From contig OZ035960.1 of NCBI GenBank assembly GCA_964034945.1, forward strand, positions 14,449,903 to 14,513,902: a DNA stretch of 64,000 nucleotides, written 5' to 3'. The notes beneath the pieces were generated by a model, which searched no databases, had not been told where the DNA came from, and saw nothing but the letters and a program-made list of their open reading frames with translations. The position numbers and the translations under genes were made by a program. This document shows, in pieces, positions 36,721 to 47,144 of this stretch (its first letter is position 1; each line of letters begins with the position of its first letter). Origin of the DNA: Chrysopilus asiliformis. Its lineage: Eukaryota; Arthropoda; Insecta; Diptera; Rhagionidae.

Positions 36721-37026
36721 GCCCCTAGGTTAACTTTTGAACCCGTGTAGTTTTCACTTTGGTTGAGGAGTTTTTGGAAATGGTCTCTAGTTTCATCCAT
36801 ATATGGCTTCAAGAGCCACCGAAATGCAGGGGGATGGTGAGGGGTTAACGAACTTTCTCGTGATTTTCCACAGAAATCATGGCATAAATAGAAGTTTTGC
36901 CCCTGGGCTTTCCCTGCGATTCGGTGGCTCTTGAAGCCATATATGGATGAAACTAGAGACTGTGCCCTTTCCAAAAAGTCCTAAACCAAAGTGAAAACTA
37001 CACGGGTTCAAAAGTCAGTTTAGGGG
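36721..37026. mobile_element. Palindromic MITE with about 110-bp arms
   Basis: The left arm (GCCCCTAGGTTAAC...CCATATATGGCTTCAAGAGCCACCG) and right arm (CGGTGGCTCTTGAAGCCATA... to GGGGC) are reverse complements with a few small gaps. The short central part holds TTTCTCGTGATTTTCCACAG. A 104-codon minus-strand ORF here is an arm translation and not a gene. Confidence 0.8.
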
Positions 37027-37183
37027 CAAAATCCTGCATCGTTCTTTGGGTATATACTATATATGAAATAAGGAAAAATAAACCTAGTGCGCTTGCAATC
37101 CGCTCATATTTAACAGTTTGCGTTGATTGTTTTTTTTTTACAAAAATGTAATAATGATAGTATTTTAGTGAGTAAAATCCTTA

Positions 37184-37652
37184 CCCTTGGAGCACAATGA
37201 ACGCAACCAAGCCGCAACCATCACGCATCCAAATGTCACTTACGAGTTTATATCACAAAATTGCTTTTGGGTGAGCACAGTGAACGCATTGAACGCAACC
37301 ATCGACGCAAAAGTTGCCAAACTTTGAACTGTAACGCAACAAGTCTACGTTGACAGTTCATAAAGTGAGGTTGGGGAAATGTCGTTCGTGGAAAAATTGA
37401 TAGCCTTAGTGCAATAACATACAAATAACAAATATAAAGATCAACAAAGCAAATTATCGCTTCAAAATCTCCCATTTTTTATATATTTTTATACTTTAGT
37501 TCACTTTTAATTTTTCTGTGTTTGTCTCACAACGCAACTATTGTGCAACTATCACGACGCTTCTATTGTGCTCAACCGCTTCTGAAGTGCGTTGCGTGAC
37601 AGTTCGAAGCGTCCTTAGTTGCGGCTTGGTTGCGTTCATTGTGCTCCAAGGG
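37184..37652. mobile_element. TTA-flanked MITE (PIF/Harbinger-type)
   Basis: Perfect ends of about 35 bp begin CCCTTGGAGCACAATGAACG and are flanked by TTA on both sides (37181-37183 and 37653-37655). The subterminal regions repeat CGCAACCA/TGGTTGCG words. Non-coding. Confidence 0.85.
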
Positions 37653-37655
37653 TTA

Positions 37656-37968
37656 AGTGTTTTCTAAAAAGGCAAAACTGAAAGAAATTATCTGTATATT
37701 TTTTGGTTTTACTACAACCGCAGAAGAATGCGTTCACGGTTCGCGGGAAACTTCAACAGTTAGTACTATTTTACCACGACAAGAGCCAAGTTAGTAAATC
37801 TTTGTGAATACCCCCAAGGTAAAGACTTAAAAATTTACAATATTTTAGTGCGTTCAGTTGATTTGTATTCAGATTTGATTTTTCACTGTGAATACTACGA
37901 TTTTTTTGTAACGTTTTATTACATAAGAATTTCATAAAGTTATTCCGTTATGCCGTTTCAATTACTTA
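37656..37968. other. No gene seen
   Basis: Short AT-rich interval between the TTA-flanked MITE and the gypsy element; no feature recognised. Confidence 0.4.
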
Positions 37969-37972
37969 AGGT

Positions 37973-38237
37973 TGTAAGACTATTTGGTTAGTAATATAAA
38001 AAATGATACCTAATAACTGTCACTTGTTGGTTAACCACCGCCCGCGCCCCCAAACCAGATGACCGCTGAAGCCTAAGGCTAGCTTTTAATATTTGTCAGA
38101 ACACTACGTCCTCTCGGTCTAGCGCTTCAATTGCCTCTGCCCGCGGACGGTGGCCACCGCACCTAAAACCAAGGGTTGTCAGGCTGGCAGTTTTTGTTAG
38201 TATAGTGTTACCGGGGGTCATCAACTCAATTCTTACA
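37973..38237 (-). repeat. 3' LTR of the gypsy element
   Basis: 265 bp, beginning TGTAAG and ending CTTACA (6-bp inverted ends). No difference from 43883-44147 was seen on reading both. The minus-strand frame open across it is a by-product that recurs in the other LTR. Confidence 0.95.
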
Positions 38238-38955
38238 ACTCGACCATCCTGCGTGTCACTGTCCTCAGTGATGGCCACTTCTCATTTGTGAAACACAAAT
38301 TCAGCTTCTTCCGCCTGAATGAAAAGTTATCTGAACCAAAATCAAATCCCTAATCATCGCGGCCATGATAAGCTAAAAGCATTATCATACAACTTCAGCT
38401 TCAGTTTGGGCTCACCATAGTAGACTGAAACAAAATCAATCGCCTAGATGACCCATTAACCTTCCAAAACTCTTCATACTTTAAACAATACCAAGTACTG
38501 TTCCTTTTCAACTTGCTCTAGAGACTTATATGTTGCTACATACCCCAGTAATGGGAAAGACATCAGCGCAAACGAAGCGAAATCGTTAGCCTGTGCCCTC
38601 CTCCATCACTCAATGGTATTCGTATAAACAATTATTTTCATTACCTGATTCACTTAGAATCGATGACTGGAACGTGCAAAAATGCAGGTGCGATGGATAT
38701 TCGCCTGTTGTTGGAGAATGACTATCTGTCCTAGCTAACTTTTCTTTTTCTTTTATTTTCAAATCATAATTTTAGTTTTCTTTTAAATTTAAGGTAAAAT
38801 AGAATTCTTGTAAAATAAAATAAGCGGCATTCGCTCCGGTTTATATGAACACAAACATTTTCTTTTCTTAAAACGTTTCTAACAACATAAATAAATCCAA
38901 GTACTTATATATTTAAAGAAAATAAAAATAAAACTAACATATCTGATATAAAATA
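38238..38955 (-). other. 3' untranslated part of the gypsy element
   Basis: About 720 bases after the Gag-Pol stop without env or other ORF. The bases next to the 3' LTR (minus strand ...GCAGGATGGTCGAGT) are only weakly purine-rich, so the polypurine tract is not convincing. Confidence 0.6.
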
Positions 38956-41900
38956 TTATTGACATACATTGGGTGGAATAGGCTCATTATTTTCGTCGTC
39001 GGATTCGAAATCCAGCTCGAGCTCATCGAATTGGCACCAAGGTTTCATTTTGTCGGCGGCCCATACGGAACTAAAAGACCTTCCAGAGATTTTAACACCC
39101 GGAGGATCACTTACAAGATACCGGTCGTTACCAAGAACTTTTTCCACGATGTATGGACCCTTATATTTTGGCAAATGCTTGCGGGGGATACCAATTGCTC
39201 CATGTTCGGCCTTGATCAACACTAAATCTCCTTCATTATACGCCCGGGGAGGTGTTAATTTTCGATTCGCTTTTTCAGCCTGCTTCGATCTATCGTTAAA
39301 AATATTATCCGCAGCATGTTGTCTGAGGACTTCAAGGGACAAATTAGGATCTTGATCCCTTTCTTTTTCTGACTGTGCGATGTCACCGTGAATGACAGCG
39401 GTGAGCTGATTTTTGAGAAGTCCCTTGGGTGTATAACCTAACAGTAATTGTTGTGGCGATTGATTAGTGACTTTATGAGTAATACTATTCAATCCCCACT
39501 GTATATCCAGGATATGAACATCCCAATCACGCCCGTTCGACTGTTTTGTCATACTTGAGATAGCTGCTCCGACAGTACGGAAATACCGTTCGATTTGTCC
39601 GTTTGCTCGTGGTGTTTGAACCGCATTTTTCGTGTGTTTGATACCATTTTCGGCACAATATTCTTCAAACCCTTTTGAGGTGAAAGCGGTCCCCCTATCG
39701 CTAATAATTCTCGATGGAACCCCAAAAAATTGCGAAAGGTCACTGAGGATCTTGATAACCGAATTTGTACTTGTATTTCTGACAGGTCGCAAGATAACGA
39801 ACTTCGTGAATGAATCAATTATCCCCAGAAGATGAGTATTTTGTCTTCCACTTTTCGGATAGGGCCCGAGGTGATCGATGTTTACGGTGTGAAAAGGGAT
39901 AGGCTCGGTTGTAAATGTGTGCAGTTGACGTCTAGTCTCGTCTTGACCTCTTTTATTGTAGGCACACTCCATGCAGTTTTCGATGTACTTTTTAGTGAAG
40001 GTGCGCATTTTACTAAACCAGTAGCTGTTTTTAACGTGAGAAAGCGTTCGATCGAGTCCAGGGTGACCAAGACCATCGTGATATGTCCTAAGTATCTGCC
40101 ACCTGATACTTGATGGCACAACAAACCGAAGACCATCTTCAGTTTTACGAAATAGTCGTTGATTTTTAAGAACGAAATTTTTGGAATGTTCTGAGCGGCG
40201 AGCCTTAGATTCGTCAGAAAGAATATCAATGATTTCTACCAATTTAGGATCTTTTAGCTGAAGTACTACAACCCAGTCCTGCTCGTTGATACCTACTACA
40301 AATACTTCACTACCTACTTCAACTGGTTCAGAACTTGGACCACAAACCGCTCTGCTTAACGCGTCGACGTGAGACATTCTTGACCCAGAGCGATACTCTA
40401 AATCGAAATCAAATTGCTGAATTTTCAGCCACCATCTAGCAATTCGTGGGATAAGGTCTTTCTGATTTTTCGTAGCCTTCAAGGCTGCACAATCGGTGAC
40501 GACAATGAAACGTTTCCCTAAGAGATAGTACTTGAATCGCTCCAAGCTTTCAACGACGGCGAGAGCTTCTAGTTCGTATGAGGAGTACTTTTGTTCTGCT
40601 GAGGTAGTTGCTCGACTAAAATACGAGACTGGTTGAATTGTTTTATCTGTGCCTACCTGTAGTAAAATTCCTGCTAAACCCTTACTACTTGCGTCAGTGT
40701 GCAATTCATGCTTTGCAAATGGTTCATATATTGCTAAAAGTGGACGGCAAGAAAGTTGTTCTTTTAGTTGCACAAATGACTTTTCTCTATCTTCATTCCA
40801 CGAAAATTGTGCACCCTTTTTTAGTAAATCATTCAGGGGTGATGCGATCTTTGCGTAATTCGAAATAAACCGCCGAAAATAACTAGTTAACCCTAAGAAT
40901 TGCCGGACTTCCGTTATGGATTGAAGTTTCGGATAGTTTTCAATTACCGCGGATTTGCCTATTCCCGGACGAATTGTTCCCGCTGAGATCTCGTGGCCTA
41001 AAAATTGGATTTTATCTTTGAAAAAGAAACATTTTTTTAAGTTTAATGTTAATTTTGCCTTTCGAAGAACCAAAAATATTTTCTCTAAAACCTCAAACGT
41101 TTCTTCGACAGAAGAACAAGCGGTTAACAGATCATCCATGTAGGTTAAGAGTCGTTGATCGTCTACAGCTTTTTCAACCTTCGAAATCAAGCTCATGAAT
41201 TCGGCAGGGCCGTTACATACCCCAAACGGTAGTCTCTTATATTGAAAATGTCCGTCGGGTGTCACGAAAGCAGTTAAGTGTCGATGTTCGGGTTTAACGG
41301 GTATCTGATGGTAACCCAGCATGAAATCTAGTGATGTAAAAATTTTCGCGCCAGATAACTTATTAAAACTCTCCTCAATATTAGGAGTGGGAAAAGAATT
41401 CTTTTTTGTTCGCTCATTTAAGATCCTGTAGTCCACGCATAACCGAAATGTACCGTCTTTTTTTTGAATAAGAATTGAGGGACTAGAATACTCTGACTTA
41501 GAAATTTCAATTATGTCATTGTCCAATAAGTCCCTTATGATACGTTTAAGTTCATGATTGTGGTGGTACGGAACTCTGTATGGACGGAATCTTATTGGAG
41601 TATTGTCAGTAAGGTGGATTTCAAACTCGGCCCATTTTACACGACCCAAATCACTTGTTTCCACAGCGAAACAGTCCCTATATTTGTCAATTAATTCTAT
41701 CAACCGTTCTTTATCCCTGAGGTCACAAGAATCACCAACGTTGACGTCAGATAAATGAATGGGCTTTTGAGTAATTCTCATCTGCCGTGGGCGACGTGAA
41801 GTTGATGGAACATCTGTTTTTAAAGAACTTCCGGAATCTTTAAGGATTTCGATCTTTTTCCAGCTTTTAATAACCTTCACACCTGGTCTATTTGTAAATG

Positions 41901-43080
41901 TTTGGCCAACAAGCATTGGCACATCCTGAGCTTGGTCTGCAACTACCAAAATATTTGTCCGAAGAGATACTTCATCAATGGTGATTGTTTTATTAATTTT
42001 TCCCAGAGGGCGACATTGGCCTCCTGCAAACCCACTCAAGACGTTGTCAAGATCGTGTTTTTCTACAACCCAACCTAATGACGCACAGGTAGATTGCTTA
42101 ATAGTGCATACTTCACTTCCCAAATCTATGTACGCATCAATGTGTTTGCCGTCAACTAAGATTTTTCTATACAACTCTGATCGTTGATGATCTAGTTTAC
42201 GAACGTTCTTTAAATTTTGGTTTTTCTTTTGTGGACATTTAGCTGCAACATGACCAACAGACCCACAATTGTAACATCTGCCCGAAAAAGTTGAAGGTAC
42301 CAAGGTAGACGCACGTTTAGGTGGAGGCTGAGAAGCTGGCATTGGTGTAAACCGTTTCCGTTCATAATTGGGTTGTTCAACGGGTTGGAATTTAGGGACT
42401 TGCTTTTCGAATGATCGTAAATTAATTGAATTTAAGCACTCATATGATTTTATTTTTGATAAAATATCAACCGGATCAGTATGTGGCACGACTACCAGAA
42501 TATTCTGCAGGTCTTTATTCCCGAGACCAGAAATAATGTAATTAATAGTAGTTTCAGATTTCAAATTAATAGTTTTAGCCAGTGCCAGTTTTTCATAAAA
42601 ATATTCTTCAATGGGTTCGTTGGGTTTTCGTTTGCGTGCAGCAAGTTTAGCGTGCACGGTCGCTTCATCTGATATACATGGAAAACTTTTGACTATATCT
42701 GACTTAAAGGAGCCCCACGTGTCAAACGTCCCCATTCTTGTCTGTGCCCAGAATTTCGCAGCCCCAACCAGACGGACAGTGGCGTAAAACAAGGTGGATT
42801 GGTCGTTCCACGAATACACTTGCTTTAATTGATCGATAAGAGACACCCATTGCACTACGCTAAGGCTGAAAGCATTCCCAGGATTCAATTCCGGTATAAG
42901 ATTACGAATTTCTTCCATTCCCATCCGAAATGTGTGACTTGGCACCGAGACAAAAGGTTCACCCGAAGCTTCACCGACAGTTTGAGAATTAACAGAATTT
43001 TGAGAAGCGGGGGTAAGCTCATGCGTTTGGCGTCCCCTTCTACCGCCCCTTGCACCAGTTCGACCACTCATTGTAACCAA
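38956..43080 (-). CDS. Ty3/gypsy Gag-Pol polyprotein (1374 aa, intact)
   Basis: Single frame for capsid and enzymes. Order by residue: Gag with basic N terminus (1-260); zinc knuckle C269-X2-C-X4-H-X4-C282; retropepsin-like protease around D319 (IDLGSE, a DLG variant of the usual DTG/DSG); reverse transcriptase about 495-700 with VDYRILN and YMDD at 647-650; RNase H about 785-910 with D795, E836, D863; integrase zinc finger H1001-X4-H1006-X29-C1036-X2-C1039; integrase core D1069, D1128, E1164 (DD35E); a GPY-type C-terminal module (KYKGPYIVEKVL, about 1305-1316). The tail is acidic. No stop or frameshift, and no -1 or +1 frameshift between gag and pol is needed. ATG 43080 and the Met three codons later are both possible starts. 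No env domain. Confidence 0.95.
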   Translation of the reverse strand: MVTMSGRTGARGGRRGRQTHELTPASQNSVNSQTVGEASGEPFVSVPSHTFRMGMEEIRNLIPELNPGNAFSLSVVQWVSLIDQLKQVYSWNDQSTLFYATVRLVGAAKFWAQTRMGTFDTWGSFKSDIVKSFPCISDEATVHAKLAARKRKPNEPIEEYFYEKLALAKTINLKSETTINYIISGLGNKDLQNILVVVPHTDPVDILSKIKSYECLNSINLRSFEKQVPKFQPVEQPNYERKRFTPMPASQPPPKRASTLVPSTFSGRCYNCGSVGHVAAKCPQKKNQNLKNVRKLDHQRSELYRKILVDGKHIDAYIDLGSEVCTIKQSTCASLGWVVEKHDLDNVLSGFAGGQCRPLGKINKTITIDEVSLRTNILVVADQAQDVPMLVGQTFTNRPGVKVIKSWKKIEILKDSGSSLKTDVPSTSRRPRQMRITQKPIHLSDVNVGDSCDLRDKERLIELIDKYRDCFAVETSDLGRVKWAEFEIHLTDNTPIRFRPYRVPYHHNHELKRIIRDLLDNDIIEISKSEYSSPSILIQKKDGTFRLCVDYRILNERTKKNSFPTPNIEESFNKLSGAKIFTSLDFMLGYHQIPVKPEHRHLTAFVTPDGHFQYKRLPFGVCNGPAEFMSLISKVEKAVDDQRLLTYMDDLLTACSSVEETFEVLEKIFLVLRKAKLTLNLKKCFFFKDKIQFLGHEISAGTIRPGIGKSAVIENYPKLQSITEVRQFLGLTSYFRRFISNYAKIASPLNDLLKKGAQFSWNEDREKSFVQLKEQLSCRPLLAIYEPFAKHELHTDASSKGLAGILLQVGTDKTIQPVSYFSRATTSAEQKYSSYELEALAVVESLERFKYYLLGKRFIVVTDCAALKATKNQKDLIPRIARWWLKIQQFDFDLEYRSGSRMSHVDALSRAVCGPSSEPVEVGSEVFVVGINEQDWVVVLQLKDPKLVEIIDILSDESKARRSEHSKNFVLKNQRLFRKTEDGLRFVVPSSIRWQILRTYHDGLGHPGLDRTLSHVKNSYWFSKMRTFTKKYIENCMECAYNKRGQDETRRQLHTFTTEPIPFHTVNIDHLGPYPKSGRQNTHLLGIIDSFTKFVILRPVRNTSTNSVIKILSDLSQFFGVPSRIISDRGTAFTSKGFEEYCAENGIKHTKNAVQTPRANGQIERYFRTVGAAISSMTKQSNGRDWDVHILDIQWGLNSITHKVTNQSPQQLLLGYTPKGLLKNQLTAVIHGDIAQSEKERDQDPNLSLEVLRQHAADNIFNDRSKQAEKANRKLTPPRAYNEGDLVLIKAEHGAIGIPRKHLPKYKGPYIVEKVLGNDRYLVSDPPGVKISGRSFSSVWAADKMKPWCQFDELELDFESDDENNEPIPPNVCQ

Positions 43081-43864
43081 AAAAAATTTAATTAAGCCTC
43101 AAAACCCAGTTCACTCAATGCACTAATTGGTATTACGAAAACAATTGAAAACGTTTATATTATGCTCTAAATCTGTATTGTCTTTGAATAATGTTCAATT
43201 GAATAACAATAAAATCACTTAGCTATCGATAGGGTTCACACTACCATGATTCCAACGTTGGACAGTCATTCTCCTGCGAATTCTTTCCTTGACGAAATAT
43301 CCACCTATTTCTCCAGTTAAATTCTTTAAAAGAATTTCACCACTTTGCTCAATTAACTTGAATTAATTATAATTCGGCAAAAACGTCACAATATAAGACA
43401 AATAATAACTTGTGTAAAACAATTAAAGTCGTCTTCTCTCCTTGAAAATTTTACAGCGAAAATGAAATTAAATAATGCATTCTTCCACAAAATAGCAGCG
43501 AGTAACAAAGACAAAGAATAACTGTAATCAAAAGTACCGTTGCTGATCGCAGACCAGTCCTCACACTGCCACACAATACACAAGCACACAGACATCCGGA
43601 GTAGCAATTCAAGTGGCTGGATGCCATTTTAACCGGTCTACCATACCCCACTTGTATGAATCACTCTCTCGGCTGGTCGTTTTGCTGCCCGTGCATGGCA
43701 TGTCGAAACAGGATCACAAATACAAACAAAACGACTCATCTGCTATTCTGTTCGTTCCCATTGTGCGAATAAAAGGAAAACATTTTCTTCTAGATCAATC
43801 GATCTAAATTTCATATTGCATTGAAAATCACCGTTTTTTTTTTCCTTTTTGGCCTAGTAGATCC
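43081..43864 (-). other. 5' untranslated leader of the gypsy element
   Basis: About 780 bases between the primer site and the Gag-Pol start without a supported ORF. Short ORFs near 43386-43651 show no Gag-like features. Expected to hold packaging signals; none can be pointed out. Confidence 0.6.
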
Positions 43865-43878
43865 AATCCCACTTCTGA
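43865..43878 (-). promoter_or_regulatory. Putative primer binding site (tRNA-Leu type)
   Basis: On the minus strand, TCAGAAGTGGGATT begins four bases after the 5' LTR. It matches the 3' acceptor/T-stem side of insect tRNA-Leu but not its terminal CCA complement. A set-back primer site of this type fits the mdg3-like gypsy group. Confidence 0.55.
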
Positions 43879-43882
43879 AAAT

Positions 43883-44147
43883 TGTAAGACTATTTGGTTA
43901 GTAATATAAAAAATGATACCTAATAACTGTCACTTGTTGGTTAACCACCGCCCGCGCCCCCAAACCAGATGACCGCTGAAGCCTAAGGCTAGCTTTTAAT
44001 ATTTGTCAGAACACTACGTCCTCTCGGTCTAGCGCTTCAATTGCCTCTGCCCGCGGACGGTGGCCACCGCACCTAAAACCAAGGGTTGTCAGGCTGGCAG
44101 TTTTTGTTAGTATAGTGTTACCGGGGGTCATCAACTCAATTCTTACA
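43883..44147 (-). repeat. 5' LTR of the gypsy element (promoter copy)
   Basis: Same 265-bp sequence as 37973-38237, followed by the target duplicate AGGT. It drives minus-strand transcription by family precedent. I did not identify a clear TATA box. Confidence 0.95.
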
Positions 44148-44429
44148 AGGTCCTTATTAGAAATACACGTCCTGTTAATAATCACAAATAATTTTTTACA
44201 CTTTTTACGAAATTTCAAAATAAATGCATGCTTTATCAGATTTCTGAACTCACAAAAGTGCTTTTTAACACCCTAACGTCAACTAAAGATCTTCCATGAA
44301 TATGGGATCGATTTTTAGGTTTTCCCTTCCATGTGCATTAATTGACTTTTAAGGTGTCTTGAGATTTAAAAAAAAAAAAAAACAAAGTGTTTGATCCATA
44401 AGTGTTGAGAAAAATGAAAGACTAACCAA

Positions 44430-44525
44430 GGAACGTTTATTTCAACCGTGACGTTAACGATTGACGTAGGTTTGACGATATTTGTCAACCGCTAACGTCT
44501 CAGTTGACATAAATACTAGGTACTT
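44430..44525 (+). repeat. Family G short repeat, copy 1
   Basis: Contains ACCGTGACGTTAACGATTGA, TTTGTCAACCGCTAACGTC and GTTGACATAAATACTAGG. A diverged copy in the same orientation lies at 54603-54680. GTCAAC/GTTGAC words give it some dyad symmetry. Confidence 0.6.
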
Positions 44526-44572
44526 GGTGAATTATTGCATTTGGAAAATTTCAGTCTTTTGAAGCGCACTTA

Positions 44573-44855
44573 AGGCCCCGTTTACACTAGCAATTTTTCC
44601 TTGAATTTTTCCTCGAATTCTATTCAGAATTTTTTCCGCGAATTTTATTAATCTATCGCAGAATAAATTCAGGTCGCATAAATAGTCAAAATTTGAATCT
44701 ATTCGGACGATTTTATATGAAAAATTCATGTTCGGGAATAAATCTCTTTCAGGTATTTTCTGAATTTTGTCTTGTAGTGTAAACGGTTGTGTAACATGAA
44801 TTTAGTATCGAATAATAAAATTCGCCGAATTAAGTGTCAAGTGTAAACGGCGCCT
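44573..44855. mobile_element. MITE with GCCGTTTACACT ends (family H copy 1)
   Basis: Inverted ends AGGCCCCGTTTACACT and, from the right, AGGCGCCGTTTACACT. The interior has AATTTATTCTGCGATAGA-type text shared with 57323-58190 in inverted orientation. 283 bp, non-coding, no clear target duplication. Confidence 0.75.
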
Positions 44856-44859
44856 AAAA

Positions 44860-46335
44860 GGCTTTAAAAATTGTGAATGGCTAAAAATTATACTAAATTT
44901 AATTTTGTATTTAATTTATTTCCGGTGTTCGAAATGTAGAAATTTTTTTGTGAAAATAAATACCAGAAGATAAATAAACATAAAATTTCACATTGTTTAA
45001 ACAACCATGTTTTCGCAAAAAATACAGAGCCTTATTACATGTTTCCAAGACTATCTCATATTCCAGTTAAATAAATTAATTTTTGGTACAAAAAATTGTT
45101 ACAAAAAAGAAATAAATAAAAAACGAAAACATAAAATCGATATCACAACATAAACTTTATGCGTGGATAAAGATCATATTACCCTTTTACCGTGAGTGAA
45201 TACACACCGATATAAATACATGTATTTTCGAGGAAAATGAAACACATTGTCGGTATAAAAACAACCGAAATACACTCAAATAAATAATTGAATGAATAAA
45301 TACCAGATATACGAAGTAATGAAATGAAAATCAAATAAAAAATATGAAAATAATATCTAAAATATTGATGTTTCAAATCAGAAATTATTTTAATGTTCAA
45401 TGAGTTCTTTTTTGTTTAGAACAATACGAAAACTTATGCAAATTCGTTGCTAAAGAGTAAATAAACATTAAATTATTGTTGAATAGTTTGTCAATTGAAT
45501 CGGTAATATTATCTTTGTTTATTATACTTTTTTATTATAAAAAGGTATACGGCTCTAGGCATAGTAAAACTTTAGATATATGAGGGTTTGTTTGTTTTAG
45601 AAAATTAGTAAATCAAATGTACACATTTGATTATTTGTTCTAATGAATGAGCAAATGATATCAGAATGTCAACATTATTAAGTTTTTGAAGAGTTTTTTT
45701 TAAAGGGATAACTTGAAACGATCTTGAATTTCACTCTCTGAAATTTATCATCCTTAAATTTAAGAAATATATTTTGAAACTCGTTCTGTTTACGTTATCA
45801 AATAAGAGCACGTATATTAATTGACTTTTACTCCAACACAGTACAAAATTGAAAATTCAATTTTAACTTTTCAAAACGCCACGCTAAAATCGAAAATTAA
45901 TCGAGATAAATAAATAGAAAGTGGATTAATTTTGAATAAAAAAGTTCAATTTGTAATTCAAACAAAAATCTTATCGTAAAATTCAAAAAAATTCGTGAAA
46001 TTCATAAAATTTGAATTTGCTAAATCTATCGATACAGTGGATAATTACGTTTCCTAATCATGGAATTTTGCCAAATTAAAATTTCTTTAGATTACAATTT
46101 TTTATAGATCCAAACCTTTCAAAATAACTTGGCTTTCAAATAAAAGTAAAAAAAAACCTTTAGATATTTGCGATTTATATAGATATGAGTAATTATTTTT
46201 TTAACCGGGAGGCCTATTATGGAGTACCATCGTAATCGTTTTCTACTAACGACAACAGTCGAATCCCGATCCTTACGATTACTTTCATATTCCTTAGTAG
46301 GTCCTCGGATATTTTTATCGCATGAATTTTCAACG
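44860..46335. other. No gene seen; AT-rich DNA
   Basis: No supported ORF. AT-rich throughout with AAATTCRAAATT-like words near 45850-46020. Confidence 0.4.
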
Positions 46336-46340
46336 TTACA

Positions 46341-46905
46341 CTGGGGACCTTTCGGCGAACACGATTCGAATCGACACACGATACGATTTGCGCACACGAA
46401 TTTATTATGAATTGGTATCGGCAAACTCGGTCGTGTCGTGTTATTAGTATTGCCGCAGTTTGCCTCGTTTTTCACACTCGCAGCTAACTTCACATTGACT
46501 TTATATGTCAAATAATACGAGCACGTATTTCTGTTCCCATATATTACGAGCACGTATTTCTGTCCCATATATTTGTCTATGCTCTTTCATACAGTCCACC
46601 ATTTCAAATTGTTTGTGATTTGTGAGCTTCGCCCTAAAAGTAAAACAAAGTATATTTCTTGCAAACAAAATAATGACCTCTCAACATAAAATATAATTTG
46701 GATAAAATTAGCCAATATACCAACAAAAAAACTTACATTTTATCAAAACAATATTCTTCGAACCCATCACCCGTCAAGTAAAATATCATCGAATGAAATA
46801 AACGAAAGAAACGAGTGAATCACACACGAATTCGTATTTCCTGATACCATTTATTCGAATTCGTGTGCCACACGTTTCGATTCGTGTTCGCCGATAGGGC
46901 CCCAG
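46341..46905. mobile_element. MITE with CTGGGG ends and CGAACACGATTCG subterminal repeats
   Basis: Left CTGGGGACCTTTCGGCGAAC pairs with the right end GTTCGCCGATAGGGCCCCAG. Pairing continues through CACACGAATT. Inside, a 27-bp unit (TATTACGAGCACGTATTTCTG) is duplicated in tandem at about 46513-46572. Target duplication not clear. Confidence 0.65.
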
Positions 46906-47144
46906 AATTCTTAAAATGCATTTGCTATGGGTTTATTTCGTCCCGTTCAGTTATAAAGAGTTTACGCCACATCATTGTTTACACTATTCTTACTTCAATT
47001 TTGCGGCCTAGACATAGTCATGGGCTCCGGAAAAATTCTTGCCAACGCACTGGGCCTAGGTATGACTTCAGAGTACTATCCCTTAAGTAATTACCCATTT
47101 TCAAATATTTACAGAGAAAAGTCGTATTGAAACGGTTAAATCTA

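Larger units (their letters stand above)
37973..44147 (-). mobile_element. Ty3/gypsy LTR retrotransposon, apparently complete
   Basis: 6175 bp, bounded by two 265-bp LTRs, with the 4-bp target duplication AGGT (37969-37972 and 44148-44151). Transcribed on the minus strand: 5' LTR 43883-44147, leader 43081-43882, a single Gag-Pol ORF 43080-38956, an untranslated tail 38955-38238, 3' LTR 37973-38238. No env ORF. The LTR copies show no difference on inspection, and the coding frame is intact, so the insertion is recent. Single fused ORF plus a tRNA-Leu-like primer site suggests the mdg3/blastopia-like part of the gypsy group; that placement is inference. Confidence 0.95.

Noticed and set aside
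36660..36974. 104-codon minus ORF
   Set aside because: Spans the arms of a palindromic MITE; the translation has no recognisable domain.
38096..38278. 60-codon minus ORF repeated at 44006-44218
   Set aside because: It lies in the LTR and is duplicated only because the LTR is; no Gag, Pol or Env similarity.
38238..38955. Possible env gene between pol and the 3' LTR
   Set aside because: Only about 720 bases with no long ORF, signal peptide or membrane segment.
43386..43651. Short minus ORFs upstream of Gag-Pol as a separate gag or accessory gene
   Set aside because: Too short, no features, and Gag motifs are already present in the main frame.
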